Origin: Colwellia psychrerythraea
Lineage (GTDB): Bacteria; Pseudomonadota; Gammaproteobacteria; Enterobacterales; Alteromonadaceae
DNA: 64,000 nucleotides
NCBI RefSeq assembly: GCF_000764185.1
Contig: NZ_JQEC01000011.1
Location: forward strand, 248,001-312,000
Direction of reading: 5' to 3'
Positions 63,760 through 64,000 of the stretch are shown here, one piece after another. Positions within the stretch are counted from its first letter, which is position 1. Every line of letters begins with the position of its first letter. The position numbers were made by a program, and so were the translations under genes. Below the pieces are notes generated by a model that was given only the letters and a program-made list of their open reading frames with translations, ran no database searches and was not told the DNA's origin.

Positions 63760-64000
63760 TTACTCGCCTTGATACTGAATCAAAGAGTAAGCCGTAATAT
63801 TAAGGTCAGTTAGACGCTTTTCTCCACCTAGATCAGGCAAAGAGATAACAAAGCCTGCATCTTGTACCTTAGCACCAAGACGTCTTATTAATTTGGTAGT
63901 TGCTTCAATTGTGCCACCCGTTGCTAATAAATCATCAATGATCAGTACATTATCTTCTGGAGTTAGTGCATCTTGATGAATTTCTAAGACATCTTCCCCA
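63760..64000 (-). CDS. apt: Adenine phosphoribosyltransferase (3' end only)
   Basis: The last 79 codons of a minus-strand gene that runs off the right edge. The visible part has the PRPP-binding motif [18 protein letters not shown] and the C-terminal [17 protein letters not shown] and SLIQYQGE, as in bacterial Apt, which salvages adenine to AMP. It ends 30 bp upstream of dnaX. Apt upstream of dnaX is the common gammaproteobacterial order. Confidence 0.93.
   Translation of the reverse strand, partial: GEDVLEIHQDALTPEDNVLIIDDLLATGGTIEATTKLIRRLGAKVQDAGFVISLPDLGGEKRLTDLNITAYSLIQYQGE

Noticed and set aside
1..64000. tRNA, rRNA or CRISPR loci
   Set aside because: No cloverleaf-like sequences, rRNA blocks or regularly spaced repeats were noticed in any gap; a tRNA scan could still find something missed by eye.

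Overview
The window looks like chromosome of a cold-adapted marine gammaproteobacterium of the order Alteromonadales, most like Colwellia. The reasons are low G+C by eye, housekeeping genes of the gammaproteobacterial type (purL divergent from mltF, cinA, etfBA divergent from etf-QO, the apt-dnaX-ybaB set) and a marine TonB/SapC/halogenase-like sugar locus. No rRNA, tRNA or CRISPR array was seen. This is a by-eye reading, not a database result.

Left part (1-29.2 kb): mostly core genome. It starts with a large hybrid sensor kinase whose 5' end is outside the window. Next is a signalling cluster of a membrane Ser/Thr kinase, a PP2C phosphatase and an FHA protein, followed by a decayed second FHA copy. 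Then come mltF and purL (divergent), a nitroreductase with the substrate triad of iodotyrosine deiodinases, an RraB-like protein, an RluA-type pseudouridine synthase, a plant-type dihydrodipicolinate synthase, a DUF4097 protein, cinA, a FapA-like DUF342 protein, a YggN-like protein, the electron-transfer-flavoprotein genes with two PsrA-type operators, a small MITE-like element, yciH and recR.

Middle part (29.2-61.1 kb): an accessory island for beta-glucoside use. It sits between recR and ybaB, which in many gammaproteobacteria are adjacent in the order apt-dnaX-ybaB-recR; here the order and strand are kept but about 32 kb lies between them. The left edge (29.3-32.5 kb) is full of gene remains: a frameshifted PAS-AraC regulator, the 3' end of a glycosidase, a broken endonuclease/exonuclease/phosphatase gene and a chimeric hydrolase relic. 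The intact part has two GH3 lipoproteins, a GH1 beta-glucosidase, a GH94 phosphorylase overlapping gluconokinase (suggesting cellobionate phosphorolysis), a CBM9-like secreted protein, a TonB receptor, SapC, two flavin-dependent halogenase-like proteins, four MFS sugar transporters, a LacI-family regulator and glucokinase. Copies of the palindrome TGTAAGCGCTTACA sit at the likely start sites of most of these units, so they probably form one LacI-type regulon.

Right part (61.1-64 kb): ybaB, dnaX and the 3' end of apt. dnaX carries all three parts of an E. coli-like programmed -1 frameshift signal (SD-like motif, A AAA AAG slip site, hairpin), predicting a short gamma form of 561 residues beside tau of 742.

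How the island would work: beta-gluco-oligosaccharides enter through the TonB receptor, are trimmed by the lipoprotein GH3 enzymes, and enter the cytoplasm through GPH or FucP-type carriers. GH1 and GH94 then yield glucose, glucose-1-phosphate and perhaps gluconate, which glucokinase and gluconokinase feed into central metabolism. No endo-glucanase is visible, so the locus looks built for oligosaccharides rather than polymer attack.
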